Source: CAVXFB01 sp963760935 (GTDB lineage: Bacteria; Planctomycetota; Planctomycetia; Pirellulales; Thermoguttaceae). From it: a stretch of 64,000 nt of DNA. Below the pieces are notes generated by a model, which did not search any database, was not told the DNA's origin, and saw only the letters and a list, made by a program, of their open reading frames with translations. The stretch lies in NCBI GenBank assembly GCA_963760935.1, contig CAVXFB010000003.1, positions 248,001 through 312,000 of the forward strand, in the 5' to 3' direction. Each line of letters begins with the position of its first letter. Positions within the stretch are counted from its first letter, which is position 1. This document shows, in pieces, positions 1 to 8,684 of the stretch. The translations under genes were made by a program, and so were the position numbers.

Positions 1-109
1 CGGTACACGGGCCGTGCTTCCGGCTTTGCCCAGCCCGCTGGCCGAAACCTCGCAGGTCGGCTAAACTAAGCCGGATTGGTTCGATCGAGTCAGGCCCCTG
101 TCTTGTCCC

Positions 110-1102
110 ATGCCTGCCAACCTTACCCAGCAATATCTCAAGGCCGAAGAGGAGTACCGTCGGGCAGCGACCCTGGAAGACGAGCTACAGTGCCTCCAGG
201 TGATGATGAAGGAGATCCCCAAGCACAAGGGGACCGATCACCTTCAAGCCGAGCTCAAGTCGAAGATCGCCAAGCTGAAAAAAGAGTTGGCGACGGAAAA
301 GAGCTCCGGCAAAAAGGGCCACGGCCTGCGCATCCCGCGGCAGGGAGCCGGCACAGTGACGCTTCTCGGCGGACCCAACGCCGGTAAGAGCCAACTGATC
401 GCCAGCCTTACCCGGGCAACACCCGAAATCGCACCCTATCCATTTACGACAACCGTGCCGGCGCCCGCCATGATGCCCTGGGAAGACGTAACGGTGCAGT
501 TGATCGACACGCCGCCGATTACCGCTGACTACATGGATGCGCACTTGCAAGGGTTGGTCCGCGCCGCCGACCTTGCCTTGCTCGTCGTCGATCTGGAGAA
601 CGACAACGGGATCGAACTGGCCCAAGACGTCCTGGACCATCTTTTGCAAACGAAGACGCGTCTGGCAGCCAATTCGTCACTCGACGAACAAGACGTTGGT
701 TTGTCGTACACAAAGACGTTTTCCGTCCCAAACAAGATCGATGCTCCCGGGGCCACTGAGCGGCTCGCCATGCTGCACGAGTTGCTCCCGCTGGATTTTA
801 CCGAGCATGTCATTTCGGCAAAGACCGGCATCGGACTCGAGGCGCTGCGCGACGCGATCTATCGTTCTCTCGACGTTGTGCGGGTATATTCAAAACTACC
901 TTCCGCCAAAGAGCCCGACCGCGAACGCCCCTTCACCGTCCGCCGTGGCAGCACCCTTCTGGACGTCGCCGGACTGGTCCACAAAGACTTCCTCGAAGGC
1001 CTGAAGTTCGCCCGCGTCTGGGGGTCTGCCGTCCACGATGGTACTCAGGTCAAGGCCGACTACGTGCTGCACGATCAGGATATCGTGGAATTGCACATGT
1101 AG
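110..1102 (+). CDS. DRG/Obg-like GTPase with C-terminal TGS domain
   Basis: A 330-residue GTP-binding protein. The P-loop GGPNAGKS lies at residues 87-94, DTPP (G3) at 133-136, NKID (G4) at 208-211 and SAK (G5) at 236-238. A TGS-like domain fills roughly residue 270 to the end, and the first 65 residues are highly charged and probably helical. This order (helical N-terminus, G domain, TGS) is that of the DRG branch of Obg-type GTPases, which in characterised members act on ribosomes or translation; the exact role here is inferred. ATG 110 has no obvious Shine-Dalgarno, but the helical segment is continuous from it. It converges on the helicase gene that follows. Confidence 0.85.
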   Translation: MPANLTQQYLKAEEEYRRAATLEDELQCLQVMMKEIPKHKGTDHLQAELKSKIAKLKKELATEKSSGKKGHGLRIPRQGAGTVTLLGGPNAGKSQLIASLTRATPEIAPYPFTTTVPAPAMMPWEDVTVQLIDTPPITADYMDAHLQGLVRAADLALLVVDLENDNGIELAQDVLDHLLQTKTRLAANSSLDEQDVGLSYTKTFSVPNKIDAPGATERLAMLHELLPLDFTEHVISAKTGIGLEALRDAIYRSLDVVRVYSKLPSAKEPDRERPFTVRRGSTLLDVAGLVHKDFLEGLKFARVWGSAVHDGTQVKADYVLHDQDIVELHM

Positions 1103-1182
1103 CTGGCACACGCCGTACGCCGCGAGCGCCGGGGCTTATCCAAGGAAGGTGTCGCTTTCTGCCCCGCCGCGTCCTTCGTTCC

Positions 1183-3180
1183 TCACGGTGTGTCACTCAT
1201 TGCTGTCTCGACGACCTGCTGGCACGTCGGCAGCGACGCAAGAAATAGTCGGCCGTACGGCTTCGTTCGTATGCGCGGATCGAGAATCACTACCATGCCC
1301 GTGTCCTGCTTTGTGCGAATCAAACGCCCAAAACCTTGCTTGAGCTTCAGTATCGCCTCAGGCAGTTGATAGTCGCGGAAGGGATTGCCGCCGGCCTCGC
1401 GAATTGCATCCAGCCGGGCTTCCAACAGCGGGCGATCCGGCACACTGAAAGGCAGACGCGTTATGATCACGTTCTGGAGCGCGTCGCCCGGAACATCCAC
1501 ACCCTGCCAAAAACTATCGACGCCAAACAGCACGGACCGCGGATTAGCCTTGAACATTTCCAGCATGCGGCTCCGCGACAAGCCGTCCGCCTGACTATAT
1601 AGGGCCAGTTTCTGTTGGCCTAGCCAAGGTGTCAACGCGGTCGCGGCGCGTTTCATCATTTCGTAGCTCGTAAAGAGCACGAACGCCCGGCCGTCGGTCT
1701 CGGCGACGTAGCGGCGCACCATGTCAAACGCCAACCGTTCGTATTGCTTGGCGTCGGCCGTGGGGTCCGGCATATCGTCAAGCATCACGATCCGGGCTTG
1801 GCGGCGATAGTCGAACGGGCTGCCCACCCAAAGCGTGTCGGTTTGCGTTAAGCCCACCCGCGATTGGAAAAACTCAAACGACGGCGTCTTCCCGCCGGTC
1901 GCCAGCGTCGCGCTGGTCATGATGACTGTTGGGATCTTTGTGAAGAGCTGCTCGCGAAGCACCGGGCCAACGTCGATCGGCGCCGACGACAACGTGACCC
2001 GTCGCCGGCTGCGCCCGCCGCCGACTTCGACCCAATAGACCGAGTCCTCCGCCTGCTGGCCCAACCACGTATCGATGTCCATGGCGATCGCGTCCAGGCG
2101 GTTGGCGGCGGCGACGAAATCCTGCCGTTCATCGGGCGACTCGATGCGTTTTGTTTCCTTGCGCAACATCCCAACCAACTTTCGCAGTCCTTCGCCAAGC
2201 GGATTGGCGACGATGCCAGGCTGGCGAACGCGGCCGTTGGTTCTCGGTTGTTCGGCCAGCCACGCGGCAAGACGATCGAAAAAGTCGCTCGCCCGGTGCC
2301 GACACTCCCACACCTGTTTCTGCGCCTCGGTCATTTTGCGGTGCACCAGCAGCCCACGATTGGTGCGATCGTTGTACAGCCGCCGTAGCGTGTATTCGAC
2401 TTGGCCATCGGTGATGCGCAGGCCAAGGTGATCGCCGGCAACCGCTTCGATCGTGTGGGCTTCGTCGAAGATCACCGTATCGTATTGCGGCAAGATGCTC
2501 GCACCGGCGCGACGCAATGCAAGATCAGTAAAGAACAGGGCATGATTCACCACTAAAATCTGCGCGTTCTGCATCCGCCGGCGCGCCTTGTAGTAAAAGC
2601 ACTTGCCGTAAGTCGGACAGTTGCGGCCCATGCAGTTGCCGTGGTCGCTGGCCGCCTCGTCCCATACGGCCGCCGCCGGCCGAAAATCCAGATCGGCCAA
2701 CGAGCCGTCGGACGTTTGCGCCGACCATTTGTGCAGTTGCTGTAACTGCTCGGCCTCTTCACGACCGTCAAACAGGCTGGCCGCTCGGGTCATGGCGCTA
2801 TTGAGCCGCCGCAAACTGACATAATTGCCGCGTCCCTTAACCAGCACCGCGGTGAACTCCAACGGTATGACGCTGCGCAACAGCGGCAGATCCTTCTGCA
2901 TCAATTGCTCTTGCAGGCTGATCGTATGAGTGGAAACGACCACACGCCGCGGCGACTCGTCGTCCGACTTCTTCTCTGCGGCGGCGGCAAGTATGGCCGG
3001 CACGAGATAAGCGAAGCTTTTTCCCACGCCGGTACCGGCCTCAACAACCAAATGGTGCCGTTGCTCCATCGCCCGCTCGACGGCCTCGGCCATGTCGAGC
3101 TGTTCGTTTCGGTGCTCATAATTGCACAGTCTGGCGGCTATCCGACCGTCCGGACCGAGGATTTCGCGAGCTGAGAGCAT
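1183..3180 (-). CDS. dinG: DinG/XPD-like ATP-dependent helicase
   Basis: A 665-residue superfamily 2 helicase. Walker A EAGTGVGKS is at residues 47-55, DEAH at 239-242, and the C-terminal helicase domain ends in a GFGRLIR motif typical of DinG/YoaA. Three cysteines of the usual iron-sulfur cluster are present (C183, C188, C194), but the first expected one, after the GRGNY motif near residue 120, is replaced by VS. Known family role: 5'-3' DNA unwinding at R-loops, G-quadruplexes or damaged forks. It is transcribed leftward and convergent with the GTPase. Family assignment is firm; whether it binds a 4Fe-4S cluster is open. Confidence 0.88.
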   Translation of the reverse strand: MLSAREILGPDGRIAARLCNYEHRNEQLDMAEAVERAMEQRHHLVVEAGTGVGKSFAYLVPAILAAAAEKKSDDESPRRVVVSTHTISLQEQLMQKDLPLLRSVIPLEFTAVLVKGRGNYVSLRRLNSAMTRAASLFDGREEAEQLQQLHKWSAQTSDGSLADLDFRPAAAVWDEAASDHGNCMGRNCPTYGKCFYYKARRRMQNAQILVVNHALFFTDLALRRAGASILPQYDTVIFDEAHTIEAVAGDHLGLRITDGQVEYTLRRLYNDRTNRGLLVHRKMTEAQKQVWECRHRASDFFDRLAAWLAEQPRTNGRVRQPGIVANPLGEGLRKLVGMLRKETKRIESPDERQDFVAAANRLDAIAMDIDTWLGQQAEDSVYWVEVGGGRSRRRVTLSSAPIDVGPVLREQLFTKIPTVIMTSATLATGGKTPSFEFFQSRVGLTQTDTLWVGSPFDYRRQARIVMLDDMPDPTADAKQYERLAFDMVRRYVAETDGRAFVLFTSYEMMKRAATALTPWLGQQKLALYSQADGLSRSRMLEMFKANPRSVLFGVDSFWQGVDVPGDALQNVIITRLPFSVPDRPLLEARLDAIREAGGNPFRDYQLPEAILKLKQGFGRLIRTKQDTGMVVILDPRIRTKPYGRLFLASLPTCQQVVETAMSDTP

Positions 3181-3295
3181 GGATTGTTGACGGTTGTTGC
3201 CGATTATTGTTTGAGGTGTGCATTATCGATCAACTGTCGACAATCGACAATCGACAATGCCTTTGCTATGCTAGCGGCCGAGGAGGAATTTCCCC

Positions 3296-3964
3296 ATGCC
3301 AATCGAATTCCGTTGCAGCCACTGCGGCAAGCTGTTGAGAACTGGCGACGAGACGGTCGGGCGACAGGCTCAATGCCCTGAGTGCGGGGCGCTTACGGAA
3401 GTGCCGGCGGCAGGCACTAGCGGAGCATCCCCCCCTATGGTTGATTACGTCCCGGGCGGCGCGGCCGACGAAGCCGGAACATCGGGAAGCCCCTTTGCCC
3501 CGGGAACGCCATCCGCAGCGACCTACTCGGACAATCCATACCAGTCGCCCTATGGCAATGTCTATGCGGTTGGACCCGGCCAGCGCGTCGCCGGGCCAGC
3601 GATAGGGCTGATCGTCACGGCCGTCTCGGGCTTGGCGCTCCAGACGCTGGGTGTGCTTGGCAATTTGATGAGCTTGGCCGCCGTCGGCGCTCGCCCGCCA
3701 ATGCAAGGCCGGAACGATCTCGATATGGTCTTTGGCCCTCAGATCGCAATCGGAATAGGAGCCTTTGCGATAGCAATGGGCGTGCTGGTATTAGTCGGCG
3801 CCCTGAAGATGAAGCGGCTGGAAAGCTACTCGTTGGCCATGGCTTCCGCCATCGTGGCAATGCTCCCTTGCCTCTCACCGTGCTGCCTGTTGGGATTGCC
3901 GTTTGGCATCTGGGCCCTGGTCGTATTGAACGACCAATCGGTGAAAGCCGCGTTCCGGAGTTGA
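3296..3964 (+). CDS. Zinc-ribbon membrane protein (DUF4190-like)
   Basis: A 222-residue protein preceded by a good ribosome site (GAGGAGG about 10 bases before the ATG). Two CxxC pairs (residues about 7-10 and 28-31) form an N-terminal zinc ribbon. A Pro/Gly/Ser-rich linker follows, then hydrophobic segments at about 100-120, 145-165 and 180-205 that look like membrane helices. This plan is common in planctomycete small membrane proteins of the DUF4190 type; no function is established. The next gene starts two bases after its stop, so the two are probably cotranscribed. Confidence 0.7.
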   Translation: MPIEFRCSHCGKLLRTGDETVGRQAQCPECGALTEVPAAGTSGASPPMVDYVPGGAADEAGTSGSPFAPGTPSAATYSDNPYQSPYGNVYAVGPGQRVAGPAIGLIVTAVSGLALQTLGVLGNLMSLAAVGARPPMQGRNDLDMVFGPQIAIGIGAFAIAMGVLVLVGALKMKRLESYSLAMASAIVAMLPCLSPCCLLGLPFGIWALVVLNDQSVKAAFRS

Positions 3965-3965
3965 G

Positions 3966-4652
3966 ATGGAATCTGTTAATAGCCGGCAGCTAACAGCCGA
4001 AATACGCGGCGGCACGCGAGGCACGCCGATGGTCGTCAATCGCCGGCAGCCTGCCATTATGTTGACGGCCGTGATCGGCCTTATTCTCGTGCTCCTCTGG
4101 TGGTTTGATCCGGCCGACGTGAACGTGCCCTTGTGTTCCTTTCACACATTGACTGGGCTGGAGTGTCCTGGTTGCGGGGCCACGCGGGCGACTCACGAAC
4201 TGCTCCATGGGCGAGTCGCTGCCGCGTTTCGCTACAATGCCTTGTGGGTCCTCTCGTTGCCCCTCGTGATATACGTCGGCATATCCGAGCTTCGCGTGCT
4301 CTCCGGTCGCCGTCCGCTTCCCGGCGATTTGCCGCGGCGGATTGGTTTTTGGCTTTGCATGACCGCCGCCGCCTTGGCCTTCTTTGTCGTGCGGAATCTG
4401 CCATCAGGGCGCACCATGCGCTCTGCGATTTTGGGCGGCGCGGGCAGTTACGCCAGAAGCGGGTTAGGGTGTCACACTCGCGGCGAGGCGCTCGGGCGTC
4501 GTCAGCCAAAGAGCCTGTCGAAGTCGTTGTGGGAACCAATCCAGATCCAGACAACTGTGTCGCCATCGCGCATGCTGACCGCACCCACGGCGCAGGGTCC
4601 GATCACACCGTTACGGCGCCGTCAGTGGTCTTATGGTGGATTACCCGGCTGA
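3966..4652 (+). CDS. DUF2752 membrane protein with a foreign C-terminal tail
   Basis: Residues about 30-150 carry the DUF2752 signature: a first helix, then CSFHTLTGLECPGCGATRA, a second helix and a third ending near VVRNLPSG. Family members normally stop about there. Here the frame runs on for about 75 unrelated residues that lie antisense to a toxin-gene remnant (4502-4579), so the true 3' end has probably been lost and the tail is a fusion artefact. Coupled to the zinc-ribbon gene upstream. The family is of unknown function; the paired CxxC may bind metal (inference). Confidence 0.65.
   Translation: MESVNSRQLTAEIRGGTRGTPMVVNRRQPAIMLTAVIGLILVLLWWFDPADVNVPLCSFHTLTGLECPGCGATRATHELLHGRVAAAFRYNALWVLSLPLVIYVGISELRVLSGRRPLPGDLPRRIGFWLCMTAAALAFFVVRNLPSGRTMRSAILGGAGSYARSGLGCHTRGEALGRRQPKSLSKSLWEPIQIQTTVSPSRMLTAPTAQGPITPLRRRQWSYGGLPG
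4502..4579 (-). pseudogene. RelE/ParE-type toxin, C-terminal remnant
   Basis: Reading leftward from 4579, the frame gives VSMRDGDTVVWIWIGSH followed by NDFDRLFG and a stop. A conserved Trp-x-Trp-Ile-Gly-Ser-His and a terminal Asp-Arg-Leu are characteristic of the C-terminus of RelE/ParE-superfamily toxins. Nothing recognisable as the N-terminal half lies upstream, so this is a fragment of about 26 codons. It overlaps the DUF2752 tail on the other strand. Confidence 0.5.
4582..4635. repeat. 54-bp direct repeat, copy A (partner at 8526-8579)
   Basis: Begins CACCCACGGCGCAGGGTC and ends with GTCAGTGGTCTTATG. The copy at 8526-8579 differs in about eight positions, mostly in the middle. In leftward translation both copies read HKTTDGAV; copy A then has a stop where copy B reads on through SDPAPWV. 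It looks like a remnant of a shared coding or intergenic element flanking the 4.6-8.5 kb block. Confidence 0.6.
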
Positions 4653-5015
4653 GCCCGTGTCGACGGAAGTCGCCCGCCCGCGGCCGATGGAACGGCCGCG
4701 ACAGTCGGTGAGCGAGTAGTAGCCGACAGATCTCTATCCTCGATAGCCGCCACACCGCAATGTAATGGCGGGCATCGGTCGCAATACTCGACGGATTCAC
4801 GGTTTCAGGGCCACATTGGCCAGCGATTCACTCCGGCGTCGGGGCTCATCGAACCCCCTTAACCGTTTCAGCGGCGGCCACGTCCCTTCTGTTCTCATGC
4901 GTCGATAGCGTGCGCCCTTGGTGGACATCGGTCCAACGCCGCCCTCTCCGGAACGATTCAAAAACCGCGCCGGAGGGGCAACGAGAGATTGAGAAACAGC
5001 GGATTCAGATGCGGT
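4653..5015. other. Non-coding stretch between DUF2752 gene and PEP-CTERM gene
   Basis: No gene is supported here. The leftward frame over 4603-4800 is open but has no recognisable product beyond the repeat described separately. An imperfect GC-rich inverted repeat around 4940-4978 (CCCTCTCCGG against CCGGAGGGG) lies just after the end of the leftward PEP-CTERM gene and could terminate it. Confidence 0.4.
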
Positions 5016-6068
5016 TCAGCTTCGGCGGCGACGCCAAACGCAGGCCATCGCGCCAAGGGCGGCCGTGAGCAGCAACACCAGCGTGCCGGGCTCGGGAACG
5101 CCCGTGGCGTAACCGATGGTGTAGCTCCCCGTTGCCAAGTCCTTGCCTGTGAACCACATCTGGTCGCCAATCACCATGGGTGTATAGGTACGGTCATTGC
5201 GCCAAGCAACGCCGTCGGTTTTGTCGAAGATGGGATCGAGATCGCGCGTCCAGGTGATGCCGTCGGTGGAGGATGCATAGCCAATGCCATTATCCATCCC
5301 GGTAACGCCACCGCTGTACCAAATGTCAAAGGCATTGTCGTTTTCTTTTAGAACGGTAGCGCGGCTGACGTAGGTACGATCCCATGTCCCCGCCACGCCC
5401 GACCCGGCCAGCACGGGCGTCGTTCCGCCGTTGTAGCCTTGCCAGTTGATGCCGTCGTTGGAAACGGCCAGGCCGAGGGATTCAAAGCTGCCACCCGTGC
5501 CGTCGTAGTACATGACGTACTTGTTTGACCAGACGCTGGCCTTATCCACCGGCGTGACAATTGTGGAACTGCCGGCGGGGTTATAGACGACGTCTGCCGC
5601 CCCGTAAGACCCGCGGTTCCAGGTGCTATTGTTGTTGTCATTGTTGATAACGCTGGTGCCGACTTGAGTCAGTGGCTGATCGTTAGTCCAGGTCAAGCCG
5701 TCCGTACTCGTGGCCGTTCGGATGTCATTAATGCTGTAGGTGAGCGTCGAGGGGTGATACCATATGCGGTAGGCGCCGTCGATGTTTTCGACCAGCGTGT
5801 GCGTGGGCGCGGTCAGTCCCGCGACGTTCCCGACGGTTGTCCAGTCAATTCCATTTGCGGAGGTGGCCATCTGGACCCCCGTGGCGGAGTCCGACCACAT
5901 GGTATAGGTGCTTCCGCTCTTGAGGACCGTCGGGTAATACGCCTTGCCGGGCACATAAACGGGATTCGAGCTATACTCGGTCCATCCGGTTGTGGTCACG
6001 GCCGACGCCTTGCCGACCGCAAGCGTCATCGCCGCCATACTCAGCACTGCAATCATTGAACGTTTCAT
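5016..6068 (-). CDS. Secreted beta-propeller-like PEP-CTERM protein
   Basis: A 350-residue exported protein. Residues 1-24 are a signal peptide (Met-Lys-Arg, hydrophobic core, Ala-x-Ala-type cleavage region). The body has recurring blocks of the type 'S.DG..W' followed by short beta-rich stretches, as in five-bladed glycosidase-like (GH43/GH32/62-type) propellers. The C-terminus has VPEPGTL, a hydrophobic helix and RRRR, a PEP-CTERM sorting signal. Family knowledge: such proteins are processed by an exosortase and held at or released from the surface. No catalytic residues could be assigned, so enzyme activity is not claimed. Upstream lies a leader shared with the gene at 6976-7695. Confidence 0.8.
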   Translation of the reverse strand: MKRSMIAVLSMAAMTLAVGKASAVTTTGWTEYSSNPVYVPGKAYYPTVLKSGSTYTMWSDSATGVQMATSANGIDWTTVGNVAGLTAPTHTLVENIDGAYRIWYHPSTLTYSINDIRTATSTDGLTWTNDQPLTQVGTSVINNDNNNSTWNRGSYGAADVVYNPAGSSTIVTPVDKASVWSNKYVMYYDGTGGSFESLGLAVSNDGINWQGYNGGTTPVLAGSGVAGTWDRTYVSRATVLKENDNAFDIWYSGGVTGMDNGIGYASSTDGITWTRDLDPIFDKTDGVAWRNDRTYTPMVIGDQMWFTGKDLATGSYTIGYATGVPEPGTLVLLLTAALGAMACVWRRRRS

Positions 6069-6260
6069 TTTCAGGCTCCTTTGGCCCGTATCGGGCCGTC
6101 TAGTCGCTTTCGGAAATCAGGAATGGACGCAAGACCCACACGCACGCTCACAGGGAAAGACGTTGCCTCGTTGTGGGTTGTCATGGGTGAAAAACGATGC
6201 TTTCCGTAAAGACCGATTCGCAATCCCATGCACGCGCTACGCTCGTCTCTTTTCTGCCTC
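6069..6260 (-). promoter_or_regulatory. Leader of PEP-CTERM gene 1 (duplicated upstream)
   Basis: This leader matches the one at 7696-7880. A 33-base block (6211-6243) is identical at 7830-7862. Just before the ribosome site there is a perfect inverted repeat GGCCCG-TAT-CGGGCC (6083-6097) followed at once by the Shine-Dalgarno AAAGGA. The hairpin beside the ribosome site could control translation; that is inference. Confidence 0.55.
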
Positions 6261-6428
6261 CGTTTACGGTTGATCGGCGACACTTGCCCAATTGCAGTCT
6301 GACACACGTCTTTCATTTTGTCTGGGGACGATCTGGGGCCGATCGCGACGGAATCCCGCCAAAAGAATCCGTGGCAAACGTCCAGAATGCTTCACCCGCT
6401 CAGCACGGATGATCGCCCGAGGGCCACG

Positions 6429-6824
6429 CTATGCGGCGAGCCGCAGCTTCTTCTTAGACCCGGCGTCGACGGGAAGGGTGAGAGTGGCCGCTTCCACATA
6501 CCCCCAGCACACGCCCTCACCGGTGCCGTCGCCCCGGAATCGGATGAGCCGTTCCTTGTGGTGGCCGTTGAGGCTCTTGATGGTGTCGTGCAGGCGACTC
6601 TTCGGCTCGATGTCCCCTTGCGGCGAGAGAGGATCGTCGATGCGATGCGGCCAGCCCTCTTCCTGGAAGGCCGCCAGAACGGCCTCTTGATTGCGGCAAG
6701 GGACTCGATACTCCTTGACCACGCATTGGCCCAATCGCAACACCCGATACTCGGCGTCCCAGTGCGGTGTGGGCGTCGAAGCACCCTTCGCAGTTCGTAG
6801 ATGTTGCGATACGAAGAGAGTCAT
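6429..6824 (-). CDS. Planctomycete-specific hypothetical protein
   Basis: A 131-residue protein, counting from the second Met (MTLFVSQ); an upstream ATG at 6842 is also possible. It contains WDAE...VLRLG, NQEAVLAAFQEEGWP, RIDDPL and RLHDTIKSLN, then RLIRFRGDGTGEGV. I recognise this as a recurrent planctomycete family without assigned function, often occurring as stand-alone small genes. No membrane segment or signal. It sits between the two PEP-CTERM genes and interrupts the otherwise parallel order of their duplicated upstream blocks, so it may be a later insertion. Confidence 0.65.
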   Translation of the reverse strand: MTLFVSQHLRTAKGASTPTPHWDAEYRVLRLGQCVVKEYRVPCRNQEAVLAAFQEEGWPHRIDDPLSPQGDIEPKSRLHDTIKSLNGHHKERLIRFRGDGTGEGVCWGYVEAATLTLPVDAGSKKKLRLAA

Positions 6825-6848
6825 TTTGCGTGCCCTGCCCAACAGTAG

Positions 6849-6950
6849 GTGGCGGATTTAGCACAAGGGAAAACACCCAGCCCAAAAACGGCTCTCGGCG
6901 AGGTTTTGCGTTACGAGCAAAGGGGGCTAGGCATGCTGATGTTGCCTCAA
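6849..6950 (-). repeat. Upstream block B, copy 1
   Basis: About 100 bases that match 7982-8085 (shared core around AAAACACCCAGCCCAA, then a CTAGG motif). The block lies beyond the leader of each PEP-CTERM gene, showing that the whole upstream region was duplicated, not only the leader. Confidence 0.55.
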
Positions 6951-6975
6951 TGCTGGAGTCGCAGGATATGTTGTT

Positions 6976-7695
6976 CTATGTCGCTCGCCGCCAAGCCCAG
7001 CCGAGTAAGCTGAGGGCACCGATGCCGAGGAGGACGAGAGAGGACGGTTCGGGGACGGCGTTTGTGGAAAGACCAGTCACCATTGCGTAGTCACCGGCCA
7101 TGTCGGTTTCAAGATAAATTGCTATCGAGTCAATGCTGCTTAGATTAAGAGCAGGATTGGCGCTCAGAAAGTTGGTGAACAAGAAGCTTTCGGTTCCATA
7201 ATCGCCAATGGCTTGATAAGTCGTCCATATCTTAGAGACAGTCGCAGTCTGCGAGCCGTCGTTCAGAGTCAAGCTGAGGACGCTATTCTTCTGATACCCC
7301 ACATGGTCAAACCACGTATCGACAGAAAACTCTGTTCCGCTTGTCAGGTCGAGTCCAAGCCCACCGCCGCCGCCACCACCGTTATACGTCAAGGTGGCCT
7401 TGCTCCAACTGGATGCCCCGTTGTTCTCGGAGCACCAGCCGTACCCCATGTTCAGACTTGTACCGAACAGCCCTGTACCGTTTACAGTGTACACGGTATC
7501 ACGGGTACCGCCGTAAACACCGGATAAGCCGGTTTCGGACTTTGTTACGGGGACGCCAAGCGTTACCGCATTAAGTGTCCAGCCGCCAGCAGGATTCGTT
7601 GAAGTAAAGTCATCAAGAATAATCGTGGCCTGTGCCGCCGAGCCGATGGCCAACGCCGCTATCACACTCATTGCTGCAATCAGTGAACGTTTCAT
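6976..7695 (-). CDS. Secreted PEP-CTERM protein
   Basis: A 239-residue exported protein. Signal peptide at residues 1-23, ending near AAQA. The middle is beta-rich with a poly-Gly run (seven Gly near residue 107) and reads like a concanavalin/jelly-roll-type planctomycete domain, but I cannot name it. The C-terminus VPEPSSLVLLGIGALSLLG followed by WAWRR is a textbook PEP-CTERM sorting signal. Its first 20 residues closely resemble those of the protein at 5016-6068 and both share upstream blocks, so the two 5' regions are paralogous although the mature proteins are not obviously so. Confidence 0.82.
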   Translation of the reverse strand: MKRSLIAAMSVIAALAIGSAAQATIILDDFTSTNPAGGWTLNAVTLGVPVTKSETGLSGVYGGTRDTVYTVNGTGLFGTSLNMGYGWCSENNGASSWSKATLTYNGGGGGGGLGLDLTSGTEFSVDTWFDHVGYQKNSVLSLTLNDGSQTATVSKIWTTYQAIGDYGTESFLFTNFLSANPALNLSSIDSIAIYLETDMAGDYAMVTGLSTNAVPEPSSLVLLGIGALSLLGWAWRRAT

Positions 7696-7880
7696 TTTTT
7701 AGAATCCTTTGACCCGTATCGGGCCGTTGAGTCGATTCGGAAGTTACGAAGTAACACACACGTACGGTCTCGGCAATCCGCTTCCGTCTTTTGGCTCATG
7801 CTTGCTGGGAAATCATCGTTGTCCGTGACGACCGATTCGCAATCCCATGCACGCGCTACGCTTATCGTGGTTCTGCTCCG
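7696..7880 (-). promoter_or_regulatory. Leader of PEP-CTERM gene 2 (duplicated upstream)
   Basis: Counterpart of 6069-6260. The identical 33-base block is at 7830-7862. The inverted repeat before the ribosome site (7711-7725) has one mismatched pair compared with the perfect copy in leader 1. A Shine-Dalgarno-like AAAGGA follows the hairpin. Confidence 0.55.
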
Positions 7881-7981
7881 CTTGCGGTTTCTTTCTCGTC
7901 TTCGGATAAATGTTCTGGAACGCGCAATACTGACGACCAACTACAAAGGTGAACCACCGATCCGTTTGCGCAGGCAGAACG

Positions 7982-8085
7982 GCGGTGGATTACGCACAAG
8001 AGAAAACACCCAGCCCAAGAAAGGCTCGCGGCAAAGTGATGCCTTGCATGGCGAGCACGGGGACTAGGTATGCCGACGCTACCTT
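7982..8085 (-). repeat. Upstream block B, copy 2
   Basis: Matches 6849-6950. In this copy the block joins the leader with only about 100 bases between them and no gene inserted. Confidence 0.55.
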
Positions 8086-8330
8086 GAAGTTAACTGGAAG
8101 TTAAAAGGTGATGTAACAATACCTGAAGACACCACACCCATCACGGCCACTATACCGCAATCAGTGGCTCCGTCAACGTTCTTGCGTGGGTAGCTCGCAA
8201 GAATAACGGAAATCAGTTCCGTTGGGGGGATAAACTGCTGTTGAATCGCCCCACCTGTGGTAATGAGAAATCGCAAGTCCTTTCTCGGCAAAGCTATCGG
8301 TAGGTGATGATCGCTTGAGATGGGATCCTG
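8086..8330. other. Intergenic stretch, nothing recognised
   Basis: Short open frames exist on the minus strand, but none has a ribosome site or a recognisable product. No clear terminator or promoter was seen. Confidence 0.4.
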
Positions 8331-8684
8331 TTAGGTGAGATGGACCCGGCTGGAGCCTGCCAGAACCTCGTCGATGGCACTGACACAACTTGCCGTCGCC
8401 TCGCGCCGGGCTATCCAGTCGAGGTCCCACGGCGAGTCGAAGTATCCCCGAGATACCGCCGGCCCTTCCGAACTCAGTACGCCATCACCGACTTCAAAAG
8501 ACATGAGCCGGTCGACCATCTTGGCCACCCACGGCGCAGGGTCAGATGGTACCTTTACGGCGCCGTCAGTGGTCTTATGCCGCGTCAACGTATCATCCGA
8601 ATGGTCTAGTCGCAGGTCCACTGGGACTCGTTCAGCGGGCAGCGGGTAGTGCAGCTCGACTTTCGCGTATTCCGGAGCGCCCAT
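8331..8684 (-). CDS. Unassigned open frame, possible displaced C-terminus of the giant surface protein
   Basis: A 117-residue frame with no known domain. It overlaps the end of the dockerin-type fragment (8606-9250) in another frame and ends with an acidic segment SAIDEVLA resembling the last residues of many planctomycete dockerin proteins. It may therefore be the true C-terminus joined through a second frameshift near 8680. The 54-bp repeat copy B (8526-8579) lies inside it. Low certainty as an independent gene. Confidence 0.3.
   Translation of the reverse strand: MGAPEYAKVELHYPLPAERVPVDLRLDHSDDTLTRHKTTDGAVKVPSDPAPWVAKMVDRLMSFEVGDGVLSSEGPAVSRGYFDSPWDLDWIARREATASCVSAIDEVLAGSSRVHLT
8526..8579. 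repeat. 54-bp direct repeat, copy B (partner at 4582-4635)
   Basis: Same orientation as copy A. The ends are identical and the central eight or so bases differ. In leftward translation this copy reads on without a stop. Confidence 0.6.

Noticed and set aside
3230..3260. Three close TCGACAA repeats before the zinc-ribbon gene
   Set aside because: Too short and imperfect to call a regulatory repeat; may be chance.
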